Of a stretch of 64,000 bases of DNA, positions 1 to 12,001 are shown piece after piece. The notes under the pieces were generated by a model, which saw only the letters and a program-made list of their open reading frames with translations, had not been told where the DNA came from and ran no database searches. Source of the DNA: Trichostrongylus colubriformis (Eukaryota > Nematoda > Chromadorea > Rhabditida > Trichostrongylidae); the NCBI GenBank assembly GCA_963978905.1, contig OZ022257.1:14775664-14839663 (forward strand). Direction: 5' to 3'. A program made the translations under genes and the position numbers. How positions within the stretch are numbered: the stretch's first letter is position 1; the number at the start of each line of letters is the position of its first letter.

Positions 1-523
1 TTGGTAAGTTGTGAGGGGTGTGTGGCGTTATGTGGAATTTTCGCGCGGCCAGTGCAAGTCATTTTCTTCGTGTGCGAATGCATACACTCCCTTTAAACTT
101 TTATACCTGAATTAATTATTTACAGGTTAAGATCATCATCATGTTATTGTTACTATTGTTACTGTTTCTGTTACTGTCATCTTACTGTTTCTTTTATTTG
201 TTATGTTACAGATGCCTTTTTGAGTACAAGAGTCTGTTTGCGTGGTGCTTCTTATTGTTGTAAGTGTTTAAAGTGCTATGTAGTGCTAACACGGTGAGGT
301 GAGCTAGTTTTACCTAACCTTGAATGGTAGAAGAAACCCCTTCCACCTTCGCTGAGCCCTAGGCGAAAATGTACGCTTGGGTGTACATATTGACTCACAA
401 AAATGAAAGATAAGCAACTTTTCATAGGGAGCCCCCTTCATTGCGATGGCACCATATCCTACTCTGTTTGAAGTATTCGAACCAATTCTTAGATGGACTT
501 CTACAGTGCCAGCCCACTGCGCC
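1..523. other. No gene seen; diverged duplicate of 2570-2730
   Basis: A TTAC/TTGTTAC-rich stretch at 135-215 and GAATTAATTATTT with its flanks resemble 2580-2720, so the two may be old copies of one repeat. No convincing coding exon was found. Confidence 0.4.
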
Positions 524-1045
524 TTAAAGGCAGCATTAGGGGTAAGTCGGACGAAAAGTAAAAGAAGTAGTGCCTATGAAAGTCGAGATGCCTAGTAACA
601 GGATAGTGGAGAAAAAACGGATGGAAATGGCCAAAAACCTGAGAATAGGACCCCCTTTCCACTGTTGGTTCTCGACGCGGACAACCTATCCGTCAAGAGG
701 CGGGTAGTCTGATCTAGTTTTCATTGGCATGTTGCCAAGTAAACACAAGGAAATGTTTGGAAATGCGACAGCATCTATTTTTGGAGTGAGCGTCAAGCTA
801 AAACTGCGAAAGCGCGCCGCAAAACCTTCGATCCTGCCGCAGCCCCTTGGCCGCTCCCACCCCAGTCACTCGAGAATGACGTCATCGGGAGGCGGGATCG
901 TTGTATCAAGAGGCGGAACAGTTGGACGGTTGCGGCGTTTTGCAGCCCTTCTACAGCTCGAAGGAGCGCTTTTTCACCGGGATTTCGCCACAGGTAGCCT
1001 TCTTAGGCCCAGGACTACCATGTGAGTGACTTTTTGTAGGAAAAC
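524..1045. mobile_element. TTAA-flanked MITE, family 555, copy 1 (truncated)
   Basis: Starts TTAAAGGCAGCATTAGGGG and matches the 555-bp copies at 13822 and 56684 along its length (TGTTGCCAAGTAAACACAAG, CTGCGAAAGCGCGCCGCAAA). The right end is lost where a GC-rich repeat follows directly. Confidence 0.7.
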
Positions 1046-1275
1046 CGCGTGGCCGCTCGCGTCGAGTGGCGCGGCGGGTGCGAGTGCCAGTGGCAAGGTC
1101 AGCCTTCAAGCAAGGCAGTGTGGCATGGGTGCAGGAGGCAGTGTGGGGCAGAAGCGCAGACGTGACACAGCCACGCTCTGGCGGGCTCCCAAGGACAATC
1201 GATTCGCAGGTCGTACAGGTGGCGCCGCGAGTGCGACGCCGCTGAGGCGATTTTCTGGCGTAAGTAGCCCCACCC
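1041..1275. mobile_element. GC-rich MITE, GTGTGCAGATATGACAG family, copy 3 (ends lost)
   Basis: CGCGTGGCCGCTCGCG, CGGCGGGTGCGAGTGCCAGT and GTGCGACGCCGCTGAGGCGA match the two intact copies, but the outer ATATGACAG ends are missing. Joined directly to the truncated TTAA MITE. Confidence 0.6.
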
Positions 1276-1329
1276 CTGAAACTCTACATTTGTTTGGTCG
1301 ATCAAAAAAAAACCCCGCTCCCTAGAATT

Positions 1330-3101
1330 CAATTTCGTGATACACCGTATACTCTCGTTTCTGTCAAAGTAAAAGGTTTAAGTGTGTCCGATTTGCACAA
1401 CGTCGATTGAGTCAGTCATGTTGGGTACTTGTGAACAGGATGCCCTAGACCAATCACTGCAGGTGACATTCCCATTTTCGTTGTCTTTTATTCCTTTTTC
1501 CATGTTCTGTCCGCAAGTCAGCATACCACTGATCCCTTGTTAGAACCTTCATGCGATTCCACGATGTGATGAAATTCTTCCTATATCAGTCTATGCATTT
1601 GGATCTCACGAGGAATCACAGTCACAGGACAGCCTTGCACCTCGAACTAATAAGTTTCACCATCTGAACGCTCATCCAACCAAATCCCACTTGTTTCGCC
1701 CCATACGCGCAGACCCACTAACATTCCCCAAATGGGAATGTGCCATACTTGGAGGCGTAGGGTGTGCGAGAAATGGCGAGAAATGGGAGGGTAATCACTA
1801 CGCCAAGTATGCGGTTCGTACAGCTCGATTATTCTCATCACGGCTCTGGAAGCAATCAATAAGTTATGAAAACCTCGTCAGCGAATCAATAAAATGAATC
1901 ATCTGAATAAACAGCTTATGACATGGCCATAAACATCGCCCAGCCATTTATTGGGCGCAGATGTGCAGGAATTCCATTTTTAATACAAAGGAGCTTTACT
2001 GAAGGAACAGGAGAGTTCTTCAACAGAAAAAAAGGAGAACCACAGCTCCAAAGGAATCTTTCAGTTACCTCTACATCAAACCAATCGCCACTGAGAAATT
2101 GCTCAGAGTCATACAACACCTATGATTCGTGGATGGATGCGAAAAAATGGTAAATATAAGCCTTCGTCCTTCCAAGAGCTACTGAACGATCTTGGACTGT
2201 GCTTTCTCAGAGTCTTTGATCCGGGCCCATTGCACATAGCAATCACCTTCCAATCATTTCAACATTCGAAATAAAAGTCGAATATGCGGGCTATTCCCAG
2301 AACATGACCAAGTGACACAGAATGTTTCATGTAATCCTTAATTATATATAAATTCATTAGGGACCCCAATACAACCTCTTTATTTTCCGAAAAAGGTGCC
2401 AAGTAGTGGGAGGATGTGATGCTTACAAAATCACGAAAAAATAGTAGAAAATAACAACACCTCTTCTACAGTGGGTCATGGACAATCTCTTTGAGAGCTG
2501 GTCGACTATCTTTTGATCCTGACTACCTAACAGAGTTACGAACAATTACGAAGCTGGTGTGTAGACTTATGTCGAATTTGAAGCGTGGCCGCGCGTGTCG
2601 TGTGGAGCCGCGGATTCCTTCGCGTGTGCGTACATTGCAACACTGCCTTTGGATTTTAACGCTCGAATTAATTATTTCATAATTAGGATTGTCATCATGT
2701 AATCCTATTGTTTGTCTTTTTGGGGCACAAAAGTTATTGTTTTTAGATAATGATGCGATAAACAGCTATTTCTTAAAGGACTTCCATGGTACGAGACCCT
2801 GGCATCCTGAGCGGAATTCCAACCGACCGCGACAAGTTGTGCTGATGGCGCCGCAAGTGCGACGTCGCGAAGAGAAAATTCGACATAAGTCCACACACCC
2901 TTACAGAGCGGCCTGCAACAGTTAAAAGTGTCCGCGTTGCGAGGGCGCGCGTTGCGTCAACTCGTTCTCCTAGTGCTTCTCCATGCATTCGCCGTAATTG
3001 CGCATTAAAGTTGAAAATTTTTGCATAATTTCAAATATGTTCTTTAGCGGTCAATACAGTGAAGAGATAGTCACGGCAAATCACCAAGAAGACGAACTCA
3101 C
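1330..3101. other. No gene seen; should hold further transporter exons if the gene is intact
   Basis: Scattered short open frames without splice support. 2810-2880 holds a piece of the dispersed GC-rich repeat (GCGCCGCAAGTGCGACG). Confidence 0.35.
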
Positions 3102-3559
3102 CATCCTTCTCTTCGGGTAAACTCAAAGAAGGTAGCTTAGTATCAGCCGTTCCATTAATTGATCGCTTTCGTCGATCTGAAAGAAAAAGTTTTGGCAATA
3201 TACAAGTATACTCAAAATATGAAGCAAAATGGTGCAAAATATAAAATGTTCCCTAGTAAAAATAAGTAGGATAAATTGAATAATTATGACCACAAATAAG
3301 TGTAAAACGCCAGAAAAAGACTGAGAAGCAGTCAAAAATGCTGAGAACGAAACTGACCATGCCAGATAGTGTACTCATGTAAACTGTCCAGTGATGGCAC
3401 TGGTCGTAATTCTGTTGATAATTCTGGATCCAATACAGCTGTCAAATTGAAGAGAATGAGATTCGTAAAAAGAACAGATATACAGACCGACGTCAGCACC
3501 AGCACCAAGTGCCGCACGTTGTTCGCCATACAACAGCAGCACAACGGGCCGCGGCCCAT
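3102..3559 (-). CDS. Partial major-facilitator (SLC17-like) transporter, first two exons
   Basis: Exon 1 is 3559-3358 and exon 2 is 3176-3102, in phase (1 then 1). The ATG at 3559 directly follows TTTCAG, a typical nematode trans-splice or intron acceptor. Exon 1 codes for MGRGPL, a cysteine run, MANNVRHL, then a hydrophobic helix (LVLVLTSVCISVLFTNLILF) and NLTAV, the layout of TM1 in SLC17-type anion transporters of nematodes, where R(H/Y)(L/V)VL... and FN(L/F)T are common. Exon 2 codes for a basic, hydrophilic loop (starts RRKRSINGT) and ends at a good GTGAGT donor. The rest should lie to the left but no following membrane exon was found before position 1. It may lie beyond the window, or this may be a fragment. 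Family call rests on one helix. Confidence 0.4.
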
Positions 3560-6187
3560 CTGAAACCATCCACCTCTTCGTAAAAACCGTGGCAAAGCCA
3601 AAAAACGAAACGGCCATATGGTAAAACGTGGGCGGAAACTGCGATCGGCATAACAGAACGACAAATTCGAATATGCAACTTTCAGAATACTGTAACGGTC
3701 ACATTAGTCATATTTTAGGCGTAGCATATGTCGCTAAATGTTGCAGAATATGCAAGGAAATGAAAAAGGCTATCAAAACTGATCATTACGATATTTATAT
3801 ATAAATAATAAAAGCAGCGGCGGTACATTTTCTTAAAGGAAAGGTCGAAAAAGCATGACCAGACAGAACAGTATGTTCTCTAAACGGAAGCTACAGGGCA
3901 GATGACCATTTTCCCTTCTCCCCACGTTCTTTCTTGGAAAACAAATTCGGAAAAATTCAGAAATTGAAAGCACTTCGGCTTGTCCATGATAATTTCAGAC
4001 AAACGGAAATCTTCACTTTTCATGCTCACACCGGTAAAGGGGCGTGACCTGTGAGTGGGTGGAGTTACAATAAAACGGACGAATCCCCGACGCTCCGCCT
4101 TCAAAATCGTTTTGAAGGTCAAAATCGACATAATGTTGGATGGTAATGGAAAGTCCAATCAATTCCATCAATTCTTTGAAAGTAGAGACCCAGTTGTTTC
4201 AATCGCTGTTAGAGTATGATGACGGGGAGCTTGGAGTTTCCTCAGTGGTCCTTCACAGGAGTACGCTACGTGGTGCACCCCAAAAATGATGATTTCTGAA
4301 TGCTTTCCTTTTATCGGTTCATAACGTCAAAACAGAGACAAGTATTGTTGTAAATTTTTTTTTGCAGAATAAGACCCCCTGCTTCCTCCCAACTTCCCCA
4401 TCACCGACTAATATCGTGGGTTGACATACTAAAAGGTGGTCCACGTCGATCGATAATCATATCCTGTATTGCTACCACGCTCCCCTTGGCTCTAAAACAG
4501 CAACGTAATGAGAACAACCTACCGGCGACAAGCAAGAACGCACCCCCCCCCAATCAACTCTACACACACCCTCTTGGGAATTTCTCAGGCGGGCTCGCTG
4601 CTCTCACAGGGGTTAAGTGGAATTGCAAACTTAGCCGAGCTTTCTACCCTTGGACACGATTCTTGTGCTTCATGGAATTTCCCAACAGGAGCCCAAATCA
4701 CCCATACGGTAGATGGACTAGGTTGGTAAGTTAAACAAGAGTTGAGCAACAAGTATGAAGACTAAATATGGGTGGTTACTGCGCCGCAGTAGGATAGCCA
4801 ATATACCTTGAGCGAGCTGAACGACCCTGTTCCCGTCATGGATTAACGTCACCGCGCCGATCGCACAAAAACGGTGACATGACGTGGACGCCCGTCTGAC
4901 CCTCGGAAGTGTTCTCGGACAGGAGCCATAACCATTGCGTCGATATCGTAGGCTCACAACAGGAAATGCATTACGTATGCCATACGGAATTAACTATGCC
5001 TTCATTCTTTATGCAGTGCACTTTTTATACTTCTCTGTTCGCAACGATATTACTTTACGACGGGTTAACGAAATGCAAAGTCAATTTTAGGACACACGAG
5101 GGGTGGGAGGAGGAATTCAAAGAATCCAGTGAGGAGTAGTTGCATGTGAGTGCCACCATCACGACGAGTATCCCATTACATTCACAATCATGCTGTAAAA
5201 CGAGAAAAACATTGAGAGAGGATCTCAATCACAACTGATGTGCGCAAGTGTCCTGAATTTATACTGGTGGGAATAACACTGAACGTCTATTACATTGCGA
5301 GTAGTCGGCATGGACGAAAAATGCAAATATCTTGAGGGAGAATCATTCATCAGCCATCGATTTGCTATAAAGCCGGCAGTCGTGGTGTGTACCGTTACGT
5401 CTAAAAATCGCTCAGTGAGTGCAAGCTACTTGCAGCTTGATCTGTTGAAACAGAAGCATCAACAAGATAGGCGGACTTTCAAGGCTTTCAACCTGCAATC
5501 TTTCAAGATCCTTCCTTCACCGTACCAGCCTAATGCATCCTCAGCGAAATCCCAACCGACTGCGGCAAGTCGTACTGACGGTGCTGCGAGTGCGACGCCG
5601 CAACGCGATTTTCAGACGTATCGGTACACACACCTAGTCGTGCGAGGAGAATGATGAAGATAGTGAACATTTCAGCATTGAACATGGGAATTTGGAAAGG
5701 AAACTCCGAGTTTTAGATGTGTGATGAAAAAAAAATATTTTTCCGGAAGCCTGAAATCACATAAACTTCCATCAGAAAATTGTGCTGATTCGAATTCGGG
5801 AACAACTGGTCCAGTCCGAGGTGGTACTTTCTTGTGCACTACGTCAAGATTTTTGCACCGCGGAAGGCGGCGTGCGAAACGGTATGTGATCTAGGGGTAG
5901 CAAGGTGAAATAACAAATCGAGTTCTTATGAGGAATAAATAACACTCAAGAAATATCACAAGGATAATCAGTAATGATAATTGATGATAATGATAAACAA
6001 TGATCCACGAGTTGATAAATGATGGTCTATAGAAGGCTGCGTTTTTCTTCTCCTGCGCAAGTCATGACGTATAATTTGCTGAGGCGCCCTCATAAAAGTT
6101 GAAATTCTACAACATCATATGCATCACCGATCGATATTGATTGAAAATATCGGTTTTTGGGCAGCAGGCTGGAAACGGCTATAGACC
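3560..6187. other. No gene recognised
   Basis: Short open frames only. 5535-5620 carries the dispersed CAAGTCGTACTGACGG...GCGACGCCGC repeat. A poly-C run lies at 4540. Confidence 0.35.
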
Positions 6188-6423
6188 ACCAGTTGGGCTG
6201 GTGCACAGAACTGCGCGCGTCACGCATGGAAGCATGCTAATAGGGCTTGATCGATATCGATCGATCAGAATCATCGATTTGCAGAAAGAGGGAACTCGCG
6301 AAAACGGGAAAAGGGAACAAAATTCCTCCCGTCAACTCGTCACTCCGTATCAATCGATATCGGTCAAGCTCAATTTGCATGCTCCCATGGTGATGCGCAG
6401 TAGTGTGCGCCAGCCCAACTGGT
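6188..6423. mobile_element. Foldback MITE (236 bp)
   Basis: ACCAGTTGGGCTGGTGCACA is inverted as GTGCGCCAGCCCAACTGGT; inner arms contain GCATGCTAAT and ATCGATATCGATCGAT with imperfect partners. The open frame across it is not considered a gene. Confidence 0.65.
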
Positions 6424-8554
6424 TAGGGTAAAATTTAAATAATAGATAATATGGGTAAAAGCCATCAGTGAGAAATGGATGTAATGAAAATGAATCGAAG
6501 AAGATTTTAAGATGTGTTAAGAAGACGCGAGCGAAACTGTGAAAGCAAATTCAGATATGAGTCACTATGTAGGAATAGCTTTCCTAAAATAGCTCTGGAA
6601 ATGACTCACGACTGTTCAGAATTTTCCGGCAAATGGAGTGGTTTCAGACAAAAACCACTTTATGGCACCTTTAAGAACTGTAATTTGTCGCGTTTGTGGC
6701 GATAGTGTTCATAATAATGGGAATAGGTTCTGCTATTCTGCAACAAATGCTTCAGCTGCACAGTGACCTGCTCACTAAGGTGCACAAGGCATAAAGCCCT
6801 ATCGCAATTCGTAGAGGTCGGACTCGCAGTTTAATGGATCCGCGCTTGTCTGGACCAAAGAAGCTTATCTATTTCATACCATCCTGTAATGGGAAACAGA
6901 CATATAAGGAAGAAAAGAAAAACGAGAAAAGACAAAAACAAATTCACAAGTGTTATACCGAATTATTTTGAGAAAAAAGGCTCGTTCGCCATTCTACAGG
7001 CTGTTCCAGAATTATGGACGCCTGAGTTCGTGCTTCTTTGTATTCTTCTATGCAAATTATATCAATCATTTTTTTCCTTCATTTGCTGCTTAGGATCTTC
7101 TTCTACTAGGATTCATGCTTGTCAAGATGGGTTGATTTTACATTCAATCTATTGACGCCGATAAAATATTGCAATACATTAGAGCCCCTAATTTTGGGAC
7201 ACCCTGACCAAGTAACTCACTAAACTGGTAAGCTGGCACACGAAAACTTAAGCTATAAGAAGTACTACCCGGCTCATCGAACACAACCCATTTGAAATGC
7301 AATGAAAGGCAGCCCTATCGCACACACACATAAAAAGAATCAATGAAAACGGTCGAGCAACAAACACCAAACACATGACGTTGATCTATCTATTTCGGGA
7401 ATGCGCCACGTATTTTGTTTGCATATATATGTAAAATAGCAGCTGATCAATGCTAATTTGATGCTTATTAACCTATACGGCACGACGTAGAAGTCGACAT
7501 CGCCTAAAACAAGTTTGATACAGTAATCGGTCCGATGAACGGAGAGTTTGCTTGTGATCAGATCGGGGAAGGGGGGGGGAGCGAATCAAAGCTTTGATCC
7601 CGAGCTTTACTCACACCAGACCCTTTTTTGCTTATTTTAGGAGGCATAAGCATTCATAACGGTAGATTAACTATTAATTTTTACCCGCAGAATAAAAACT
7701 TTACATTAGAACCACTGGCATAAGTAAATCTGTCCTCCAATTTAAATTTAACCTCCCAAAACAAATCCAACTAATTGCAATAAAAACTAGCTAATGATGG
7801 TTCCTAACTTGCTTGTTTTCAGAACCAGGGCAAGGATTTAGATTTGAGCACCGTGCCTTTCGGCGCAAGTCTCGCCCACGATGGGCGGAGCTAGGCTTAG
7901 TCTTATGTGCTCCGTACACTTTATTCAGCCCCTACCCACTCCTAACTTGTTCGACCTCTTCAGGCTGCATTCGAGTTAAGTATGGATTATGCCATAAACA
8001 GACAGACATACACACAAACAAACAAGGAAACACATCAAACTCTTATAGCTAATAGGTATATATATGTAGGTGTATAGTTAATGATAATAGTCACATTATC
8101 AACGTATCACTGAACACAATAATACAAGTCCAATGATACTTGACATAAGGATGCTAACTATGTGTCATATGCAAGAAGTTCAGCCTCGAAAAGTACTCGG
8201 ACCCGCAACTACGCCTTTCAAAACAGATCAACACTTGATGCTTTTCAGTGAGAGAATCAATAGATACAACAATCACGAATATCATGTATTGATCGAGAAA
8301 TTAATTGTTATAGTGATAGTAAAGCCGTGAGTGGCTACTAAAGTAACTCTGATTATAAGTGAATGGTCTTCGAAAACATGAGCTAACACTCATGCATACC
8401 CTAGAAAACGTGGAATGCACATCAAATCCAAACGATGTGTCATCAAACATTTGCACGCGTGTACACATTACGAACTTATGAGGGCGTATCTAGAACATCG
8501 TTCTGTGTGGGAAACACTTCCGAAGGTCGCAACGAGAGAACGATCATCAAGGTG
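6424..8554. other. No gene recognised
   Basis: A/T-rich sequence with short unsupported frames. A purine-rich stretch GGGGAAGGGGGGGGGAGCG lies at about 7564. Confidence 0.35.
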
Positions 8555-9228
8555 TATGCAGAATAAATGGCCGAAACGTAATTGGCCATAACTTCGCTCA
8601 GACACAACTTTATTTGTCGAAATAAAAATCATTCGAATTCACAGAATTTTGCCAACGATCTGGTAAGGAAAATATACCATCACGATCAAATTCTGGATTG
8701 CGAAAATCAATAAAGTCAAGAATGGCATTTTTACCGTGCATAATTTTTCTGCCGCAGGTTTGCATCGGGAACCCGGAAAAAGTGGTAATCCGTCAGGGAT
8801 AGGTCTGGGGAATAAGGGGAGTGAGGGAGAGGCTCGATGCCTAACTGTATCACTTTTTTACTGGGTGCGCAAAACAACGCAAAACCCCACAGTTCGTAAG
8901 TCACCCGGCAGAAACTGATCGAGACTCTCCCTCACCCCCCTTATTCCTCAGACCTACATATCTCTGACGAATTACCACTTTTTCCCGGTTCTCGATGCAA
9001 ACCTGGGTCAGAAGGAGTTCGCCGAAACGATGCATGTTGAAAATGCCATCGTTGACTTCATTAATTTTCGCAATCCTGAACTTGATCATGATGGCATATT
9101 CTCTTTACCAGATCGTTGGCAAGGCTGTGTAGATTCGAATGGTTTTTATTTCGACAAATAAAGTTGTGTCTGAGCGAAGTTATGGCGTTTTGAAGAAAGT
9201 AGTCCGTTTTGGCCATTTATTCTGCATA
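8555..9228. mobile_element. Foldback element (674 bp)
   Basis: Starts TATGCAGAATAAATGGCC and ends GGCCATTTATTCTGCATA. The arms continue with AACTTCGCTCAGACACAAC and its complement and stay similar through AAAAAGTGGTAAT / ATTACCACTTTTT to a centre near 8890. Short frames in the arms (IKFRIAKINEVNDGIFN...) are present in both, so they belong to the repeat. Confidence 0.8.
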
Positions 9229-10429
9229 GACCTAATACATCAAGGTTTAGTTGTAACAAAAATCTGAAATAGCAAAAAAGATAAGGAATACTCAAAAAGA
9301 TGGACCTGATTTTTGTCAATGGATATTTCTGGGTGCCTTCTTACTCAATCATTCACTCACTCCTGCCTATTCATATAAGATGCACCATCCATTTTAGTCC
9401 TTTCAAAGTCATAAAGCAGTGGAAAGCGCTCTCGACTGGTCCAATCAACTGTGGAGGTGGTCCACGCTTGAATTAATATTTACTACATATACTGCGATAC
9501 GCTACAGGTACAGTAAGGGAAGGATAAGCTGAATAACCCCGAAGGGACGAAAGGCTCGAAATCTCGAGTGGGTCCTACGGAACTTTGAGCCTATAGCACA
9601 AAGGGAATAACTACGAGGCTCTTCAAGTTATTCACTTGATTATTCATGCACTCCATAAATGCGCTAACGCATAGAAAAAACACAAAGAGGATAAGACAAA
9701 GCACACAGAGCTCTTGAGGACATGGCAGTCGGCAGACTCACATTGCAACGAAAATGCAAAAGAATAGGGAACCAGGGGGAAGGGATAAGCGATCACCAGT
9801 TATACGAAACATTTTCTACATAGATATGTAAGAATAATCAAAACGGAAGACTGAATGGAGGATTAGATCATTGAGCCGTCTATTCCCACCACTTTTCTTT
9901 AGTTGGTAGAATGTTGTTGTGGTGGGAATTTCGGCAGTTCGTCAGAGTGGCTGTTCGTTGCCATATGTCGGGGTTTCTACCTGTTTTGCACGCTGTAGTT
10001 TTAAGCCATCAACGAGCCCTCAAGCATTTGCTCTGCAAGCAAGAACGTGCTTACACAGGAAACAGAAACAAGAAACAAAAAATCAGAAACGACCTTTTCT
10101 CCCTCCCCCCCCCCCCCTTCCCCCCAACCCCATGTTGCGAGATTACGTTTGTAGTGCCTGCCATCCAATAGTCAAATTTACATTCAAAAATGAAAAAAAT
10201 AAATTATAAGGTGAAATAAGTAATGATAGATAAATAAAGACAGAGTAAAAACCCGGCAGGAACAACACAAAGCGATCATATTTCTAGTAAATGCTCTTCC
10301 GTACAACAGCTAATACACAACAAAGTGATAGGATGACAATAGGGACCGGAGGCAACTGGTGTGATCCGAAATGCGAGAAAATTCCATGCAGGACCTCGGA
10401 AAGCGATGGAATAATTTAGGGTAGATCAA

Positions 10430-10695
10430 TTTTTCTGCTATGCCAACGAGGTTGTTAGGTGGAATTTAATTGACGGACCAAAGTTTCGACCAGATCGCCT
10501 TCCTCAAAGACCCAGTCCACAACCGCGAGAGCGGAACGCCGCCACACGCCGTAAATTGATTCAGTGACAATAACCGACACGGAGTGGCGGCGTTCCGCTC
10601 TCGGTGATGTGGGCCTTTGAAGTGGATGATCTGGTCGAAAAATTAGGCCGCAATAAAGATCCCACCTAACAACCTCGTTGGCATAGCAGAGAAAA
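10430..10695. mobile_element. Foldback MITE (266 bp)
   Basis: Arms TTTTCTGCTATGCCAACGAG and CTCGTTGGCATAGCAGAGAA, continuing through GTTGTTAGGTGG / CCACCTAACAAC and GACCAGATC / GATCTGGTC, with a GC-rich GGAACGCCGCCAC / GTGGCGGCGTTCC inner stem. Confidence 0.78.
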
Positions 10696-11105
10696 TGTTA
10701 ATTAACATCAATGCCGAGGTTTTACGAAGAGAAAAGTTGGAAATTTTAGGGTAGATCGTTTTGCTCTCTTCTGGCCTCATTCTGGTGCTTCCGATCGCCT
10801 CAAAGCTTCATACAAAGAACTATGAGATGAAATATATACACGGGCGAAGGAATACAGAATCGTGGAGAGATCCTTCTTAGCTCCTTCCTCGATACTTTGG
10901 GGCAACATCTCAAGTGATCAGAATCGGGGTTAAGAATAAAGAAGTAAATAAATACCCAAGACCCCATCGTTAGAGCTCAAGAGACCTAACCACTAATAAG
11001 ATCTCCGCAGCTAAATTAAAAGTTTATCGCGGTGAATAATGAGTCGCATCAATGATCGCCGCTTAATTCTCGCCACATAAACATCGGCCAGCAGTGATTA
11101 CAAAT

Positions 11106-11543
11106 TTATGATGCCCCGCATAGCTCTGAAATAGCACATTGTTGAATGGCACGTAGAACGCTTTCGACAGGAACACTATCGAGAAACTTCTCGAAGAAAT
11201 GAACAAATTCTGTGGAAATGGAATGATCATCAAGAACAAGAGAGAGTATTTCCATGCCTCTACATATACTTATGCTATCATGAGATGTACGTTCGGCCAA
11301 CTGAGATAAACTGGTTTGTCGACATCGAATGATAGGGCAATCATCGGCAGAAGGCGGCCACTCAGCATGCGCCTGAATAGACGCGCTGAAGAAAGCGCTG
11401 TGAGAAATTATTCTGCACCACCCCACTGTTCCACACCCACGGAAAATCTCGGAAAAGGGATGTCTGGAGTTTGTGAAGCTCTGAAGAAGATGCTCTGAGA
11501 CAGCCAGTTGTAGACCGCAAAGCAGAACTGTCAAAATTATCAA
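11106..11543 (-). CDS. Putative secreted cysteine-containing protein, saposin-like C-terminus (145 aa)
   Basis: A single open frame of 145 codons begins with a convincing signal peptide (MIILTVLLCGLQLAVSEH) and has no stop up to TAA. The last 50 residues contain ICRGMEILSLVLDD, an amphipathic FVHFFEKFLDSVP stretch, then IQQCAISELC, a C-x5-C ending like that of saposin-B domains. Upstream there are cysteine pairs (GWC; DDCPIIRC) but their spacing does not match the saposin pattern exactly, so part of the middle may be an unrecognised intron. A coding-like minus-strand stretch at about 13090-12955, after a CCTTCAG acceptor (ACLVNWCQSF...), could be an upstream exon. Nematode saposin-like proteins are often membrane-lytic or lipid-binding; that role here is only inference. 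Confidence 0.4.
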   Translation of the reverse strand: MIILTVLLCGLQLAVSEHLLQSFTNSRHPFSEIFRGCGTVGWCRIISHSAFFSASIQAHAEWPPSADDCPIIRCRQTSLSQLAERTSHDSISICRGMEILSLVLDDHSISTEFVHFFEKFLDSVPVESVLRAIQQCAISELCGAS

Positions 11544-11636
11544 AATGGCGTTTAAAGGAATCCTTCTCGGAAAAATGAGCTCCTATGTTACCATATATTT
11601 ATGTTTTTATGTTACCCACATATATATAGTTTCAAT

Positions 11637-12001
11637 GTTACCCTTATATTTATGTTGTATTCGCCTAATAAGGGCCACATGCAAAGTTTCACGCGAAAAA
11701 ATAAGAATCCATCTGAGTGCAGCACCACAAATTCTTGGCCGGGAGGGCGGGCCTCTCAGCGAGCGCCCACCCCGTCGTCCACCGCGCTCGGAGACGCATT
11801 GTAGGAACAGAAAAGACGTAAACAGTCCCACTCTCCGTTCCAAACTGCGGCGGACGACGGGACGGGGCTCGGAGACCACGCCTATCCGGCCAAGTATTTG
11901 GGGAGCTGTATCCTAGCCGAATCCTCACTTTTTCGCGTGAAACTTTGCGTGCGGCCCTTATTAGGCTTATTAGGTACATCATAAATACATATAAGGGTAA
12001 C
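11637..12001. mobile_element. Foldback MITE (365 bp) with GC-rich core
   Basis: Outer arms GTTACCCTTATATTTATG and CATAAATACATATAAGGGTAAC; inner arms CGCCTAATAAGGGCC, AAAGTTTCACGCGAAAAA and their inverted partners. The left end is preceded by two partial echoes of ATGTTACCC. Confidence 0.75.
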
